From: Phoronis australis
Taxonomy: Eukaryota; Phoronida; Phoronidae
Length of the DNA: 64,000 bases
Direction: 5' to 3'
NCBI GenBank assembly: GCA_002633005.1
Contig: NMRA01000283.1
Location: 62,001 to 126,000, forward strand
This document shows positions 63,201 to 64,000 of the stretch, piece after piece. A program made the position numbers and the translations under genes. The notes beneath the pieces are model-generated. The model saw nothing but the letters and a program-made list of their open reading frames with translations. It did no database searches and was not told the DNA's origin. Each line of letters starts with the position of its first letter. Position 1 is the first letter of the stretch.

Positions 63201-63327
63201 TGATGATTTCGTAATTTTACAGAGCACCACGGTTGCCGAGGGTGACACCAAACTGGTGCAGACACAGAAAGGAGGGCAAATCGATACTTCAATAATAAGA
63301 GAACTGATTAATGATGAAATGCACATG
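45233..63327 (+). CDS. Fatty-acid-binding protein (intracellular lipid-binding family), 3' partial
   Basis: Small cytosolic beta-barrel protein that carries fatty acids or related lipids. Exons 45233-45302 (70 nt), 61571-61743 (173 nt) and 63223-63327 (105 nt) join in phase to 116 residues. This is the standard four-exon layout of the family, where exon 2 is 173 nt. Exon 1 has AGVWKLDKSDKFDDYLQKLG, the family signature G-x-W-K-L and F-D-x-Y. Exon 2 has TTFKTTELKFNLGEETDEV. Exon 3 has KLVQTQKGGQ and IIRELI, whose arginine matches the first ligand-binding arginine. The final exon, some 15-17 residues with the R-x-Y motif, is not in the window; the window's last bases (TTTTTCGAGGCAG) could be its acceptor. 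Intron 1 is 16.3 kb, very long for this family, and full of mobile elements. The subtype is not assigned. Confidence 0.92.
45303..51780. other. FABP intron 1, left part
   Basis: Mostly unique AT-rich sequence. No exon with family similarity was found. One exon-like candidate at 49581 is listed separately. A short direct repeat (CATGAAAAAGCAG) occurs at about 50923-50953. Confidence 0.5.
49581..49668 (+). other. Possible unassigned first exon
   Basis: An ATG in good context (AAAGATGGCT) opens 29 codons, beginning MAEPDGECVNGSLTDL, and ends at AAAG followed by GTTTGT, a fair donor. The phase would also fit the FABP exon at 61571, but the text lacks the G-x-W of FABP exon 1. No downstream partner exon was identified. 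It may be chance. Confidence 0.2.
51783..52560. repeat. Diverged inverted repeat, ~300-bp arms
   Basis: 51783-52070 resembles the reverse complement of 52255-52560. Shared words in order are TTAGAAAACTGTAA, a region with TTGGTAG and AGTxAAA, CTACTTTCAGAAA, and GTTGATAAGG. A third, direct copy is at 17390-17690. Confidence 0.55.
52586..52945. repeat. Near-palindrome of about 360 bp
   Basis: Centred near 52752. The inner arms CACTAGGTGGCGTGGTGATG (52684-) and its exact complement match almost perfectly out to TACCTTGACAGTTTCGG on both sides, then with gaps to CACAACCAG. The transcript would form a very long hairpin. No ORF. Probably a foldback element next to the inverted repeat at 51783-52560. 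Confidence 0.8.
54543..56302. repeat. Duplicated ~790-bp block around an unknown base
   Basis: 54543-55331 and 55504-56302 are nearly identical direct copies with a few substitutions and small indels. Between them are 167 bp unique to the left copy's continuation (55332-55498) and an N at 55499. As at 37850, this fits two alleles laid end to end. It lies within FABP intron 1. Confidence 0.85.
56303..57820. other. FABP intron 1, no feature seen
   Basis: Unique AT-rich intronic sequence; no repeat structure, exon or RNA gene recognised. Confidence 0.5.
57821..59522. mobile_element. 1.7-kb TTAA-flanked element (Kolobok-like)
   Basis: The element is 57825-59518. It starts AGGAGCATGCCACCC and ends with the reverse complement of AGGAGAATGCCACCC, one mismatch in 15. 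TTAA is present on both sides (57821-57824, 59519-59522). TTAA duplications occur in piggyBac and Kolobok transposons; these ends, with G-rich starts, fit Kolobok better. Inside is one ORF (58949-59236), but no transposase domain is visible, so the copy is probably non-autonomous. Confidence 0.78.
58949..59236 (+). CDS. Acidic ORF inside the TTAA element
   Basis: 95 codons starting MPTRQLAIPTLDELELISTD. The middle reads GYQFEQEYSDEEILERRREQ, an aromatic FExEYSDEE patch followed by an Arg/Glu-rich helix. I recall similar short FEPEY-SDEE tags at the N-terminus of repetitive, transposon-borne invertebrate proteins that carry a P2X7-C-terminal-like zinc module, but that module is not seen here. 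A possible donor (TTTA|GTAAGC) at about 59125 could make this a first exon. It may be a captured or leftover exon of the element. The function is unknown. Confidence 0.35.
   Translation: MPTRQLAIPTLDELELISTDFTGGPLSFTGYQFEQEYSDEEILERRREQAQATERMELFSKPIRQALSTSARHRHGDVSRPHTCYLQRSFHSSLP
59595..59705. repeat. SINE-like repeat copy
   Basis: Contains GGCCAACAGGTGGCGTGCAG, then ACCAGACTTAAAAATGTTTG, the core shared with 25534-25697 and 32195-32435. It starts less than 100 bp after the TTAA element. Confidence 0.6.
59706..61570. other. FABP intron 1, right end
   Basis: A 145-codon ORF at 61113-61550 runs up to the FABP exon 2 acceptor but shows no motif. No other feature seen. Confidence 0.5.
61744..63222. 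other. FABP intron 2
   Basis: GTATGT donor and TTTTACAG acceptor. Nothing else recognised. Confidence 0.7.
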
Positions 63328-64000
63328 GTAAGCTGGTGTGGGGGTACCTGGAGGCAGGGCGCTTCAGTGCTGTCTCACGGTGAGACAGGCAGTACTCAGC
63401 CAAGAATTGTATGATGACACTTGGCTTACCTCAAAATCCAACTGCTGCTTGGTGATTTGACCCAATTATATTGCACATGCATCAGAATTAATGAGGAGCA
63501 TAATATGGCAACATCATATAAAAAGGTTTTCAGTTGTGAAAGTCACATTTCTTGTCCTATTTTCAAAATTATAAACCTAACCACATAATACCTTTCACCA
63601 ACTATTCACGTATGCTTTGTCAAAACTTCCAAAAGGAAAATTTAAAGATACTATCTTCACCCCCATTGTGTTTGTGATGAGTCTGCTTATCTAGATACCA
63701 ATAATGTCAGCAGCCTCAAGCGATGTAATTAACTACAACAGCATGGTGTTTTTGATCAATGCTGCAGAGTTTGAGGTACGCAATCCGGTCGAGTTGCCGA
63801 ATCTCAACCAGTGAGGGTGTCTACAACTGTAAAGAGTGATAGGATTCTTTTCATACATGAAAGTTTGCAGTTAGTATTAGACATACGGAGTACTGCCAAT
63901 AATCTGTGGTTTTACTTTGAAGTGGGAAATACAGTAATTTGTCTTTTATTTCGCCTCTGAAAAGTTTCCGAAATTGTCATTGTTTTGTTTTTCGAGGCAG
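63328..64000. other. FABP intron 3 (partial)
   Basis: GTAAGC donor. No segment here encodes a family C-terminus with R-x-Y. The final CAG with a T-rich run before it could be the acceptor of the last exon. Confidence 0.5.

Noticed and set aside
63694-63772. Open segment bounded by CTAG and GTACGC, candidate last FABP exon
   Set aside because: It does not encode the expected C-terminus with R-x-Y and a stop, and a donor would imply further exons that the family lacks.

Overview
This is animal nuclear DNA. It has GT-AG introns from hundreds of bases to 16 kb, polyadenylation signals, low gene density and many small transposable elements. Four protein-coding genes belong to animal families: a nicotinic acetylcholine receptor subunit, a NACHT/WD-repeat protein, the SLX1 nuclease and a fatty-acid-binding protein. 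The gene content and repeat spectrum suggest a marine invertebrate, perhaps an invertebrate deuterostome or a lophotrochozoan. I cannot name the species.

Layout. (1) 655-9118 (+): last five exons of an alpha-type nicotinic receptor subunit; its 5' exons lie left of the window. (2) 9119-19733: intergenic, with old repeats, a short CAG-ended inverted-repeat element and a tRNA-like SINE head. (3) 19734-31329 (+): a complete seven-exon NWD1/NWD2-like gene of 1798 codons, with a 5'-truncated LINE in intron 1 and a SINE-like insertion in intron 5. (4) 33134-38753 (-): a complete five-exon SLX1 gene, transcribed convergently towards the NWD-like gene; intron 1 carries a 497-bp element with 104-bp terminal inverted repeats and a duplicated block around an unknown base. 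(5) 38754-45232: a mobile-element cluster with a 2.4-kb hAT-like element, a small LTR pair and a large foldback. (6) 45233-63327 (+): a fatty-acid-binding protein gene whose first exon is 16 kb from its second; intron 1 holds two foldback structures, a second duplicated block around an unknown base, and a 1.7-kb TTAA-flanked, Kolobok-like element. The last exon should lie just beyond the right edge.

The four genes show no sign of working together. All models were built by hand from splice sites, reading phase and family motifs. The phases close exactly in each (receptor 1182 nt, NWD-like 5397 nt, SLX1 858 nt, FABP 348 nt so far), which makes me confident of the coding exons. The 5' UTRs are not resolved. 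The two unknown bases (37850 and 55499) are each flanked by near-identical direct repeats of about 0.6 and 0.8 kb, which looks like allelic copies placed side by side by the assembler.

I did not find a convincing new biological system. The best leads are the C-terminal CVIQ (CAAX-type) motif on the NACHT/WD protein, the TTAA-flanked element with its acidic ORF, the CAG-ended elements with apparent 5-bp target duplications, and the concentration of long hairpin-forming DNA.
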